Source: Acrasis kona
Taxonomy: Eukaryota; Heterolobosea; Eutetramitea; Acrasida; Acrasidae
Length of the DNA: 27,863 nt
NCBI GenBank assembly: GCA_026419775.2
Contig: JAOPGA020001243.1
Location: 1 to 27,863 of the forward strand
Direction of reading: 5' to 3'
Of the stretch, positions 16,989 to 25,850 are shown piece after piece (position 1 is the stretch's first letter; each line of letters begins with the position of its first letter). The position numbers and the translations under genes are program-made. The notes under the pieces were generated by a model. The model saw only the letters and a list, made by a program, of their open reading frames with translations. It was not told the DNA's origin and did not search any database.

Positions 16989-17415
16989 TCATTGATGTGC
17001 AGCATCAATATGTTTGTTATTTGGGGAAGAGTTTGGTTTTGGATGGTTATCGGGGTGGTTGGGGTTAAGGAATTGGTCAATGGGAGGTTGGACATACGTA
17101 CCCGGTGGTTTGAAGGGTGGGTTGTTGTAAGGTACTGGGGCGATACTGGACCGAGTAAGGGATTTTTGGAGTTTTAGCTTTAGCATCAGCTTTTGCTTTG
17201 GTGGGTGATGAGATGAATTGGTTGGACGCAGGTTTGGAGGGTCTGGTGAAGAAATTCAGAAAGTCGGCGGAGTTTACTGGGTCTGTTGGTGCAGGTGTTT
17301 CTTCTTCTTCCTCGTCTTCAAACATAAGGTCATCGAAATTGTCACTGGGGGGTTGTGGTGCGGAGTGTGTCGACTGTGCAAGGAGCTGGTCCATTTTAAA
17401 AAGTTGCTCAAACAT
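16989..17415 (-). pseudogene. Unrecognised Pro/acidic low-complexity protein, probably frameshifted
   Basis: Minus-strand frame from ATG 17415: MFEQLFKMDQLLAQSTHSAP, an acidic patch (DDLMFEDEEEEETPAPTD), NSADFLNFFTRPSKPASNQF and KAKADAKAKTPKIP. The original frame stops at 17077-17079. An overlapping frame (17186-16989) gives a Pro/Asn-rich end, NNPPFKPPGTYVQPPIDQF and NPNHPDNHPKPNSSPN. A single frameshift near 17150 would join them. Low complexity makes the call uncertain. Unknown function. Confidence 0.42.
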
Positions 17416-17544
17416 CCAAACAACTTAGTCTTTTCTCAACATCGGGGAAATGGGATGAAGTGGTTGACCTGGACACGTGTGTGAACAGGTAACCAAGAGT
17501 GTGTAAAGTCACAGGTACAAATCGATTATGAATCAATTTGAAAA

Positions 17545-17660
17545 CTACTCAAGAATGGGTTACTGAGTTTAACTTGAGTATGGTTTCTTTTTGTTAATTA
17601 GATTCAATTACGTTTGGTATGATTCTACTCAATCATGGGTTACTGAGTTTAACTAGAGTA
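17545..17660. repeat. Pair of 36-bp direct repeats, each an imperfect palindrome
   Basis: Copies at 17545-17580 and 17625-17660 share CTACTCAA..ATGGGTTACTGAG and TTTAACT..GAGTA, with three differences. In the first copy TACTCAAG and CTTGAGTA are perfect inverted arms at the two ends. They could be element termini or protein-binding sites. Confidence 0.7.
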
Positions 17661-17737
17661 ATTAGAGTCAGTACTATTTACATTGGGAGTACGTGGTTGA
17701 AAAATGTAATTATTATACAATAAACCCTCCTTTCGCC

Positions 17738-18310
17738 CACCCGCCCGTCTCATTTCTATTTCATATCAATACAAATTTGCTCTGGAACATTTGACACATA
17801 CATTTATTTTAACAACATTATCCTCAGTTACTTTAAAGAACAATTTATTGATTCTCACCTTTACAGTTCATTAATGTTTTGTACTTGGAATACACCTGAC
17901 ATTGAATTGGACACCGCTTCATTTGCGTTTCATCACTGACAGATGCTTTCATAGTTACTTTATCTACACTAAACATATGCTTTTTCAAAACTACTTTGGC
18001 TACTGTTAATACACTTGTTGATTCAACTGGACTTTAAGAGAGGGTTTGTTTGGCTTTTGAATTAGGTCACCTTCCAGCCACCCGCCCGACTTTTTTTACA
18101 CTTTAGTAACTTTTCATTTGACTAGTTACATTTCTATGGCAGACATTTGTCCTTTATGATTACATTTGTAGTTCAGGTTTTTTTACACATATAGCTACAC
18201 TAAACATATGCGTTGTCATACCTACTTTAGTACATTTGTATCTTTGTACACTGCTACTGTTAATGCATTCGTGGATTTTAGGAGAAGGTTTGCTTGGGTG
18301 TTGAATAAGG
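17738..18310 (+). repeat. Diverged tandem duplication
   Basis: CCACCCGCCCG occurs at about 17740 and 18079. Downstream of each come CTACACTAAACATATGC (17966 and 18191), ACTGTTAATRCA (18003 and 18257), and GAGARGGTTTGYTTGG followed by TTGAATWAGGTC (18038 and 18282). The order is preserved and the spacing altered, so this is an old duplication of a non-coding unit. Confidence 0.6.
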
Positions 18311-18480
18311 TCTGTTGGGTGTTGTTATACAAAAATACAAATAAATTTTACCGCATTGGATTGCATACTCTATTTGTATGCATGAGGCCTACGGTACATA
18401 AATGTTTGTTATTTTGTTTTGGGTTAGTTCCTTGTTTTCTTGATGGTAAAAGGACAAGATTAATAATTGAATAAGGGTGC

Positions 18481-19500
18481 GTTCATAAAATGTCTTATTT
18501 ATTTGATATCCTTAATGGTTGGAATTATATGTCCTAATGTTGATATGCATGGGCATATGAAGTGGTCCATGTCTTATCTGGTATAAAAGATAAGTATGAT
18601 AGTCTGTCCGGAAAAAGAGAGGGAACCTGGTTAAAGGCATCAACTTTTGTTCATTATATACAGTGACATTGCGATTAAGCAGGGCCAAGGATGATAAAAG
18701 GTCTATGTGGACATATTCCTTGTTCAATGCTTCTTCATGATATTTACAATGAATGTACCATATAACTCAACTAAGGTTCAATTTTTGTGCATGTTGAAAG
18801 AAGAGGGATTGTCTGTTATATGGGATCGACAGTCCAGATCTTTAATTCATTCAGATGGTTGCAAGATGCTCCGGCATGGGTCCTAAACCCAATCCCAAAC
18901 TTATAGGTCATAAAATGGGTCGGAGTGTCCTTCTGTACAGCGATATAATTTACAGAACCTTGGTGGTTGTGACTGATGTACTTTTGTAGGGTACGGCAAT
19001 GGATGCAAGGTGGTGCAAAATGCTCTTTTATGAGTCAAAACATTCCGACTTATAAGGTGTGAGTACATCACTATTGACACAATGATGTGCACCTCCAGTT
19101 CCTCTCAATACACATCGAATACTGTGCTTGTTCAAATAAAAGAAGCTGAGGCCACCAAGATTGGGGGTGTATAGTACATCTGCCCTGGTTTTCCGTGCAT
19201 GTTTATGGAAATTGAGGATTACCAGGGATCATTATAGTAGGTATTGGCTTTGTAACCTATAGGAGTTGTTACTGGACAATAGTGGGAAATTAGACAACAC
19301 ATTGTCTTTCTCTGTTGCGCAGATTTTGCGATAGGTGGTGAGGTGGAGGTTGTAATTTGTCATGTCCAGAAATGACATCTTACAGGTGGTGGAGCAGAAA
19401 ATATTCTGGCGGTTTTCTCTAGTAAAGGGAGCTGTACAGTTTTTACATAAATGTTGTGGGCATAAACAGTGGTTGTCTTACATGTGGGACATTGTGGGGC
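18481..19500 (-). pseudogene. Possible decayed minus-strand coding region
   Basis: Short minus-strand stretches in shifting frames look protein-like: HCLCPQHLCKNCTAPFTREN and IFCSTTCKMSFLDMTNYN (Cys-rich, about 19450-19350), LGGLSFFYLNKHSIRCVLRG (about 19160), TPTHFMTYKFGIGFRTHAGA (about 18900), and NKEYVHIDLLSSLALLNRNV (about 18725). Stops and frameshifts separate them, and I recognise no family. It may be an old gene or chance. Low confidence. Confidence 0.25.
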
Positions 19501-19598
19501 AGCAGCGTCAGTTTGTGGTTGGATGGAGTCCTCCGCAGAATGGGCTCTGGTGATATACCCTTCGATTGCGGCCACATTTGCAGCTGCTGCTGGTATAA

Positions 19599-19973
19599 GG
19601 TATAAGAGCCAACACAACCAACCCCGGAAGCATCGAAATCCCCGAGATCAGTGATGACAACCTTGCCTTCGCCGAGCGTGTATTTGAGGAAGGAAAAGCT
19701 TTCAACCACAACCTTAATCCCCTCTGTGGCACCGCCGACGGTACTCGTTTATATGAGCTAACTGGACTCCGTCATGCCCTAGAGAAAGAGTATGGCCTCA
19801 ACGTTATTGTGCGCTACGCTAAGATGTTGAAAGCTGCCACTAGCAGACCATTCCACTCCTACATCCTAGTGGCCGACATCAAGGACCGCCTGAAGGCATT
19901 ATCCAGTAAGAAAAGAAAGAGGGACGAAGAACTACAAGCAAGATCCCAAAAGCAAAAAGTAGCTGACAAATAA
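19599..19973 (+). CDS. Unrecognised open frame of distinct base composition, 5' end unclear
   Basis: The frame opens after a TAA at 19596-19598 and runs 124 codons to TAA 19971-19973. It starts in ANTTNPGSIEIPEISDD, then AFAERVFEEGKAFNHNLNPL, LYELTGLRHALEKEYGLNVI and SYILVADIKDRLKALSS, and ends with a nuclear-localisation-like KKRKRDEELQARSQKQK. There is no ATG near the left end (first in-frame ATG about 19822), so the start lies in a lost or spliced upstream exon, or the gene is truncated. It is visibly richer in G+C (GCC, GAC, CTC codons) than its surroundings, suggesting a recent arrival or conserved coding. Function unknown. Confidence 0.5.
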   Translation, partial: GIRANTTNPGSIEIPEISDDNLAFAERVFEEGKAFNHNLNPLCGTADGTRLYELTGLRHALEKEYGLNVIVRYAKMLKAATSRPFHSYILVADIKDRLKALSSKKRKRDEELQARSQKQKVADK

Positions 19974-20054
19974 ATTTATAATTTCACTAACCTACATTTC
20001 TTAATTAGAGATGCACTCATTCAGAACATTAAAGCATTTGGTTTAGAAGTGAAC

Positions 20055-20331
20055 TAAAAAAAATCGCAGCTTGAACCCCGCCAACAACTATTATATTTGT
20101 CATATGGAATGGATAGAGACTCATGACATTTATACCAAACCTGGGTGTACCGATGAAGTCTGATCCATTTTGGAGAGTCTTGAGCTGGGAATCTATAATA
20201 ATGGAGACATACAACAGTTCCGAGGAGTGATAGAAAATAAAGGTCTCAACCTGTTGGAGGCAACTTATCTGTTCCGCCCACTATTCATTCTATATTGCAA
20301 CTTTATTAAGCACAGCAAGAAGAGGTGTTAA
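20055..20331 (+). pseudogene. Unrecognised coding fragment with one TGA
   Basis: The frame reads NPANNYYICHMEWIETHDIY, TKPGCTDEV, TGA (20161-20163), then SILESLELGIYNNGDIQQFR, VIENKGLNLLEATYLFRPLF and YCNFIKHSKKRC, ending at TAA 20329-20331. Protein-like codon pattern, family unknown. It follows the 19599 gene on the same strand, and the stretch between (RDALIQNIKAFGLEVN) may be related coding. Confidence 0.42.
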
Positions 20332-20515
20332 AATTAATAAATGTAACAGATAAGCCAAGGCTTGATTTCAATAAGTACAATCATTTAAAACGAGAAATCA
20401 TTTTGCCAGGATCATTAATAATTGTCAAAAAGCTATAAATATAAGCTATAAATTTTAGCTTTTAAATAATCCAAGTATCATTTTCACTGTTGTGCTTTTT
20501 AGAATCATGATGATC

Positions 20516-20753
20516 TTATAATGTAACAGGAATAGTTACTTGGCCACAAGTACTGATTGCTTTGAAAATATACATCTTGCTCCCCATTCTTTTATTAAGA
20601 TCAACTGCATTAAGAGTTTCGAACTCTTTAAAAGTAATCAGCTCTTCACTACCAACAACACAGTCTCTCTATATTTCGTAGCCAGGTCAAATATCCATGT
20701 CATCATAAGCAATGATAAAATATGGTGAGATAAAAACATGGATTGTCTCCTTT
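20516..20753 (-). pseudogene. C-terminal coding fragment with nonsense codons
   Basis: Minus-strand frame reads ETIHVFISPYFIIAYDDMDI, TGA, PGYEI, TAG, then RDCVVGSEELITFKEFETLN, AVDLNKRMGSKMYIFKAIST and CGQVTIPVTL with TAA at 20516-20518. Two stops in a protein-like frame mark it as decayed. Family unknown. Confidence 0.4.
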
Positions 20754-20799
20754 TTTCAATGCTTTCTCACATTATATTTATCTCTTTGTTGTTGGTTAA

Positions 20800-21660
20800 T
20801 CAATACCAGCTTCGAGGTAACATGCTCTTTAGTGTATGAATTGATAATACTACAAAGTTTCTTTTGTCATTTGTTTGTTCTGACTTTTTGATATAGTTTT
20901 TGTTTTGTTGTCCTCCAAGGATATTAAAAACTTTAGAGCCATTATAGTACCAAACCATTAGCCAGAAGCGCAGCATTTCAAGACTATGTTTCTCGCCATA
21001 ATTTGATTGACGTATATTTTGGAACATGTCTTGCAGCATATAGAACTTGAAATTACCCCTATCTAACAGACTTTCTTGAATACAAGTTACAAATGACTCT
21101 TACAACTTCATTTGATTGTTATTTGTTTCTTTGCTCACATTGTTTGAGTACTGCACACACCTCTTATTCTTGTTTGTGAGGGCATCCAACAATGCATTTA
21201 TCTTAGCTAGTGCCAAAGGGGGGTATCATTAAGTGTTCTCATTTGCAATACTTGTTCATGATTGTTTAAGTCTGGTAGTTTAGCTAGCTTTTGATTCAAG
21301 ATTCTTCTTGTACGTGCACAATATGAACACACATTTAAATGTTCTTGCTTGATACTTGTGCAAGAAACTGAGTACAGAATATATCGTTTGCAAAGGTGAA
21401 GTTCGACAGCCAAGCTAGGCGGGCCTTCAGCTGTATAGAGTCATTTATAAATATGTAAATTTTTTCTAATAAAGCTATTTGCGGAATACAATTTATAAAA
21501 AAAATTAAAAAAAATATCATTCAAAGTGATATTGCCTTGCAAGATATGTCTTGTATGATTTGTGAGAATAGCATATATATCACATAGTAGACCTGCACAA
21601 ACATCTAACTGTGGGATTTTGCCTGGGTTAGATTTGCAGGTTTTCATATTCCTTGCAACA
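20800..21660 (-). pseudogene. Decayed transposase-like gene interrupted by LINE-A copy 3
   Basis: Minus-strand reading from the right: SYINVARNMKTCKSNPGKIP, CAGLLCDIYAILTNHTRHIL, QGNITLNDI, then LINE-A copy 3. It resumes AVELHLCKRYILYSVSC and HLNVCSYCARTRRILNQKLA. A frameshift lies in a run of six G (21218-21223), then LAKINALLDALTNKNKRCVQ, a TAA, ESLLDRGNFKFYMLQDMFQN and YGEKHSLEMLRFWLMVWYYN, to TGA 20800-20802. The CxxC block followed by 'FW..YNGSKVFNILGG' recalls THAP/P-element-type transposases; that is a loose impression only. Confidence 0.45.
21409..21504 (+). mobile_element. LINE-A copy 3: very short 3' end
   Basis: It begins GCCAAGCTAGGCGGGCC and keeps only the last codons, the 3' untranslated region (CTGTATAGAGTCATTTATA ...) and a poly(A) (21497-21504). 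About 90% identical to copies 1, 2 and 4 by eye. It splits the minus-strand gene around it. No clear target duplication. Confidence 0.85.
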
Positions 21661-22017
21661 TTTATATAGGACTGTGGTTAGTTACAAAATGCATAAAGCA
21701 CAAATGATTTATTTGTGTTATTAATTTTAAATAATGTGTATCCTAATGATGTAAGCATGTATTTGTTTTGAATACATAGAATTAGACAGTGTCAATTTTA
21801 AATAAATAGTTAATAAGTTTTATTCTTAAAATTTACATAATCTAAATTAGAAAAAATATAATTAATTTTAATATATTTGAAATATTTAAAAATTCTTTAA
21901 AATTTTTCAATTAACTCTACTCAAGTTTTATTCTCCGTTATAAGGAAGTTACACCCCTTTGCATGTAATATGTATACATTACATTTCTTACATATTTAAT
22001 ATTATAATTGTACTCCA

Positions 22018-22195
22018 ATTTATTTATATATTACACTTGTATAATTTTTGTTTATATTAACAGTTAAACTCCTCTTACAAACAAATTAAATGAATTAAAA
22101 GAAAGTGGCTTAATTTGTAATTATATTTATTTTGAAATTTATTTATATTACATATGTGTAATTTTTGTTTATATCAACAGTTAAACTCCCTTTTT
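22018..22195 (+). repeat. Diverged direct repeats of about 57 bp
   Basis: 22018-22074 and 22137-22195 share ATTTATTTATAT, TATAATTTTTGTTTATAT (first copy; TGTAATTTTTGTTTATAT in the second) and AACAGTTAAACTCC, separated by about 62 bases. Confidence 0.7.
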
Positions 22196-22668
22196 AAAAA
22201 TGGCTTAAGCATCTTATAGTTTACTGTCCCTTTGACCTTTAATATAAATTATTAAATTTCTAGGTCTACATCTTCACTTTCTTTACTGAAAAATACAAAT
22301 GAACTACTACTCTCATTAATTCTTTGGTATTTTTTACTTTATTCATCCAAAGACTGTTTCATTCTCAATATCTTTTTAATTTTGTATTAATTTTTGCTTT
22401 TTGATCTATATCAAGCTCCTTTTGTCACAGAGATGTTACCTTATAATACAAGTTGAAGTAGAATTTTATATGTTTAGGTGGTACTATCATTTTGCTTTAA
22501 ACCTGTGCCATGCAAAAATCAAAATGTTTTCCTTTCTATAATTTCTTTCTTATTTTAAATGTTTTAAATAAGTTCAAAATTCAACTTACTTAAGTCCTTT
22601 TATTAAACCACCTAGTATTTACTAACACCAATTGTTATAGACAATAATTGTACAGAATTGGAGGTTTC

Positions 22669-22728
22669 TTACCTGGCAATTAAATTCTTTACCCGGCAAT
22701 TAAAATCCTCACCTGGCAATTAAATTCT
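22669..22728 (+). repeat. Three tandem 20-bp units
   Basis: TTACCTGGCAATTAAATTCT, TTACCCGGCAATTAAAATCC and TCACCTGGCAATTAAATTCT follow one another without gaps. Confidence 0.85.
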
Positions 22729-22755
22729 CTCTAAGACATTGAAATGTCACCTTGA

Positions 22756-22974
22756 TTACAATAGAGAAGATGTTGGAGGGAGTGAGATGGATTGAATTTG
22801 CTGTTTTACAGATATCATATGCCTTGAAGGAATACTGTTACGAGGAGCCTCTACATTAGTTGGAGGTGTGGATAAATAAAATATTTTTATTCCATTTTGT
22901 AACACATCAGTTTTTGACTGAAGGAATGCTCTACAAGCTATTTGGTTACCAAATTCCGCAATTACATAATCAAA
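22756..22974 (-). CDS. Small unrecognised protein (72 residues) downstream of the 23029 gene
   Basis: First true ATG at 22974: MFDYVIAEFGNQIACRAFLQ, then KTDVLQNGIKIFYLSTPPTN and a Ser/Pro-rich end (SIPSRHMISVKQQIQSISLP). It is in the same frame as the gene ending at 23029, separated by one TGA and a short open stretch, so it might be a former C-terminal extension. Start and reality are uncertain. Confidence 0.38.
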   Translation of the reverse strand, partial: FDYVIAEFGNQIACRAFLQSKTDVLQNGIKIFYLSTPPTNVEAPRNSIPSRHMISVKQQIQSISLPPTSSLL

Positions 22975-23028
22975 CATGTGATTGAATTTGTTAACTTTAT
23001 TATACTTGATTAATAACAATGACAGTGA

Positions 23029-23595
23029 TCATCTCTTACGCTTGTTCTGATTGGGTCTTGTTGGTGATACTATGTTAGTTGCTAAGGTGGATAGACTTGT
23101 GCGATGGAAAAGGTGCCCATACACCAAACTGTGATCCTTTACCATTTGCTGCATGTTGGGATCCTCTAAATAACCCCATTTGCAGAAATGCAACTTGTGT
23201 AGAGCGTACGTGCTTGTGAAATGATTGATGAGATTATCACCATAATCTCTGACTAGCTGCGAGAACACAATCTTCGAGTTACCAAATCTTTGTGAAGCAG
23301 TACTGTCACCCTCAACTATAGCCATGTTTATCAATGTATCGATTGTGGCGTCCGGATCCTTAAAGTACACTTGATTCTTCTCTTTGAAGAGGTCCAGTCG
23401 CTTCTCCAGCATTATAATTCTCTCCATGCAATCATTAATGATCGCAGTTGCCTCTAGTTGTGCAATCTTTGTCTCATGTATAGAGACTAGATCCTCGACG
23501 ATGTGTAAACGCCTTGACGCCGAGGGGTGTTCTTGCTGAGAACCCTGGCCTGAAGAGGGGTCCCTTGCACTGGTAGTGGACAATATGTCACTCAT
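23029..23595 (-). CDS. Unrecognised 188-residue coiled-coil protein
   Basis: An intact minus-strand frame. ATG 23595 (MSDILSTTSARDPSSGQGSQ) is preferred over ATG 23628, which would add an AT-rich, unconvincing MMIKFVIIKPI leader. Residues about 1-35 are Ser/Gln-rich and disordered. Residues about 36-85 are coiled coil (LVSIHETKIAQLEATAIIND, RIIMLEKRLDLFKEKN). A folded part follows (DATIDTLINMAIVEGDSTAS, FSQLVRDYGDNLINHFTSTY), with a basic end (RPNQNKRKR). This looks like a small nuclear, self-associating DNA-binding or regulatory protein, but the family is unknown. Confidence 0.6.
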   Translation of the reverse strand: MSDILSTTSARDPSSGQGSQQEHPSASRRLHIVEDLVSIHETKIAQLEATAIINDCMERIIMLEKRLDLFKEKNQVYFKDPDATIDTLINMAIVEGDSTASQRFGNSKIVFSQLVRDYGDNLINHFTSTYALHKLHFCKWGYLEDPNMQQMVKDHSLVYGHLFHRTSLSTLATNIVSPTRPNQNKRKR

Positions 23596-23628
23596 GATTG
23601 GTTTTATTATCACAAATTTTATCATCAA

Positions 23629-23948
23629 TGTCTACATATAATTTATAGTCAGCATAGATATCCCGGCGGGAACGTCCTGTTATCATGGGGGAAATCTTTT
23701 TCCAACATTTAGATGTTTATAGCTACTTGCGTGTAAATGCACTGGTAGGTTATAATAACTGATTGGTCCTTGTGATGATTGCAATTATGTGGAACATCTT
23801 GTTATAATATAAGGTAATTTATATATTAATCCGCATCATATTACAATGTGTATTAATTGCGTATAGGATAATTAATTCATCCGCACTGTTTATAAGCTAT
23901 GCTGTATCAATTTAACAATATTTATTAAATAAATTTTTGACTTGAATA
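23629..23948. other. AT-rich spacer upstream of the 23029 gene
   Basis: No coding seen. ATTAATCCGCATCATATTAC (about 23827) and TAATTCATCCGCACTG (about 23873) suggest a short repeated CCGCA-containing motif. It lies between two divergent coding regions, so it may hold promoters. Confidence 0.4.
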
Positions 23949-25044
23949 AGATTAAAACAGAGAGTGTCAAAGTCAAAACTGAGTATAAGATTGACAGGCA
24001 CTTTTGTAAGGAGAAATCTTCCAACTATAGTGCTTAACTTGCACGCTATAGTCTGTTTCAGGTTGCTACCATGTTATTTATGTAGTGNGTCGTTACTTGA
24101 CTTTTACGGTTTATGTTTAGACCGAGTCGATTCAGGTGTTTATGAGCTCGGTAACGTTTATCCCTGCTGTCCCGATTGTAACTTTTTACAACATTGTTTA
24201 AGCTTGTCTGACTATTGGACTTGGTGTTATGAGGTTGTTGGCACCTGGTTGCCTTTCTTGTTGTATCAAAATTTCACGTTTGCACAAGGTCTGAAATGTT
24301 ATTTTTCTGATGCCCTAGCAACTTTATATCAACATTTTTATCCATTATTGAAGGATATGGCTGGTCTCTTTGAGATTCCTTCTTCACATTTATCTGTTGT
24401 TCTCAATTATAACAATCAGACATTTGAGCTTGCTAAACTAAATGTGTTCTATTGTTGCTTATTATATTAGAAGAAGCATTGTACAATAGATGTTATCTAC
24501 ATGGTTTGTTTACGTTTAATGGGTTGTATATACTGTGGCCATAGTTTGACATCCCTCGGTAAAAACTGTATAAGTTTAGACCGTATCTCCTCTGATTCAG
24601 GTTATTGTTTGAACAATGTTTTACCCTGCTGTCCTGGGTGTAATGTCCGTAGGCGTTAGATATCTTTCGGTACTATGCGGAGGTGTATGTACAATTTTAT
24701 ACGTTATTGTTCCTTTCATGGTTTGGTAGCCAATACTATTGGTTTGCATCAAATTCAACGTGCTATCCATGACATAAGTAAGGTTGTCCCTTACGTTTCT
24801 CAGGAATGGAGATATTGTGGTTTTGATAGAAGTACAACTGCCAGTTTATTTTAACCGTCATCATGTTAGCTTACATGGTTATGTTCTTCCCAGTACTATT
24901 CATCATATAAGGCTTACGGAGGAGTATAATTGTTTGAATCCCGATGCACCTTTGCTTGCTCCTACTACTCCTTCTGGTATTAGTAAGAGGTGTAGATTAA
25001 TTAAATCTTTTGTACATGAGGTCACTACATTTAATCTAATGTAA
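23949..25044 (+). pseudogene. Decayed protein gene with two HNH-nuclease-like zinc cores in tandem
   Basis: It begins in one frame (KTEYKIDRHFCKEKSSNYS), shifts near 24030, then runs in one frame to TAA 24849-24851 with TAG at 24468-24470 and 24657-24659. Core 1 (about 24080-24182): LPCYLCS, LCLDRVDSGVYELGNV, then YPCCPDCN. Core 2 (24519-24644): GCIYCGHSL, ISLDRISSDSGYCLNNV, then LPCCPGCN. 'CxxC ... LDRxxS..GY..gNv.PCC..CN' is the pattern of HNH endonuclease domains found in phage, viral and intron-encoded nucleases. A final frame (24784-25044) gives HHIRLTEEYNCLNPDAPLLA and CRLIKSFVHEVTTFNLM. A base at 24107 is undetermined. The gene is dead as read. The HNH call is by motif only. Confidence 0.55.
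25027..25042 (+). repeat. Target site duplication, left copy (LINE-B copy 2)
   Basis: ACATTTAATCTAATGT, repeated exactly at 25392-25407 after the poly(A). Confidence 0.92.
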
Positions 25045-25391
25045 TTGAAGGAAGCGAAGAAATGTCAGAGTTGCCAGAAGATTGGAAGAGGTCCATTTAT
25101 GCTAGTATGCTAGGATATGTTAGTATGGACACTTTCAAGCGATTCATCAAGCACTTTAGAGTTCTCAAGCCTCTCTCTATACTCCAAAAAATCTCTACAA
25201 TACTCATGGAAACTTCCCGTTCCATTTGGACCGCTCAATGTGTTTACAAGGCAAACTGTGAACACGAGCAATCACCTTCTCGGTGATTTGTATATATAAT
25301 TTTTTGTGTAAGGTAACTCATCAATAACTATTGACGGGGTTGTAAAACTACCAATAAACTTTCAGGCTTATCCCTGTTTTCTAAAAAAAAA
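25043..25391 (+). mobile_element. LINE-B copy 2: 5'-truncated non-LTR retrotransposon
   Basis: 349 bp with a poly(A) end and a perfect 16-bp duplication (25027-25042 / 25392-25407). The coding tail reads IEGSEEMSELPEDWKRSIYA, then SMLGYVSMDTFKRFIKHFRV, KPLSILQKISTILMETSRSI and WTAQCVYKANCEHEQSPSR, with TGA at 25284-25286. A hairpin ATCACC/GGTGAT (25271-25287) spans the stop. The 3' untranslated region matches copy 1 almost exactly, suggesting recent activity of one source element. It inserted at the stop codon of the HNH-like gene. Confidence 0.95.
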
Positions 25392-25407
25392 ACATTTAAT
25401 CTAATGT
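25392..25407 (+). repeat. Target site duplication, right copy (LINE-B copy 2)
   Basis: ACATTTAATCTAATGT, identical to 25027-25042. Confidence 0.92.
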
Positions 25408-25850
25408 GACAGATTCCCAAAAAACCAAAAGTTACATCATTGTGTAGCCCTTGATGAGTAGAGCATGATTTGTTATTGAAATATCGAGCGACAGTCATTT
25501 CTGAGTGAGATATCTCAGTTTTTTATTTTTCAGATAGTTTTTTATTTTTCAGAAATTGTTTTTACTTTTCAGATATCCGCTTGGACAAAGAATCAAACAA
25601 AGTAAAGTATTGAGAGGTGCGTATATTACAGCAGTATTGAGGCCTATCAAGAAGGCAATAAATAAACTCTTATATTCTGGTACTTTTTAATTTAAATAGC
25701 ACACATTTTCAACAATGATCGTGTGGGCTCTAACAGGGTTTATTTATTTTGTGAGTAAATCCTTTAAGTTTAAGTTTAAATTTTGTGAGTAAATCCTTTT
25801 TGGGTGCCTTCAGGAATCTGGCTGCTTCAATTTATCGATAAATATGTAAT
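25408..25850. other. Spacer with short repeats and a possible terminal exon
   Basis: It holds three near-copies of TTTTTTATTTTTCAG (25519-25533, 25538-25552, 25559-25572) and a direct repeat TTTTGTGAGTAAATCCTTT (25747-25765 and 25781-25799). After the third TTTTCAG, which looks like a splice acceptor, an open plus-strand stretch reads YPLGQRIKQSKVLRGAYITA and VLRPIKKAINKLLYSGTF, ending at TAA near 25690. This could be the last exon of a gene or chance. Confidence 0.35.

Larger units (their letters stand above)
17416..18480. other. Gene-less stretch with two families of short repeats
   Basis: No convincing coding on either strand. It contains two 36-bp near-identical direct repeats with palindromic ends (17545-17660) and a diverged direct duplication (about 17738-18060 and 18078-18310), each beginning with CCACCCGCCCG. 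Confidence 0.5.
21661..22755. other. Very AT-rich gene-less stretch with short direct repeats
   Basis: No coding seen on either strand over about 1.1 kb. It holds a pair of diverged direct repeats of about 57 bp (22018-22074 and 22137-22195) and three tandem 20-bp units (22669-22728). Confidence 0.6.

Noticed and set aside
19362-19735. Several overlapping frames on both strands
   Set aside because: They conflict with one another, have no family signal, and partly overlap the better-supported 19599 frame.
21350-21540. Target duplication for LINE-A copy 3 (ATATC...AAAG..GTGA on both sides)
   Set aside because: The match needs several gaps and does not abut the element ends.
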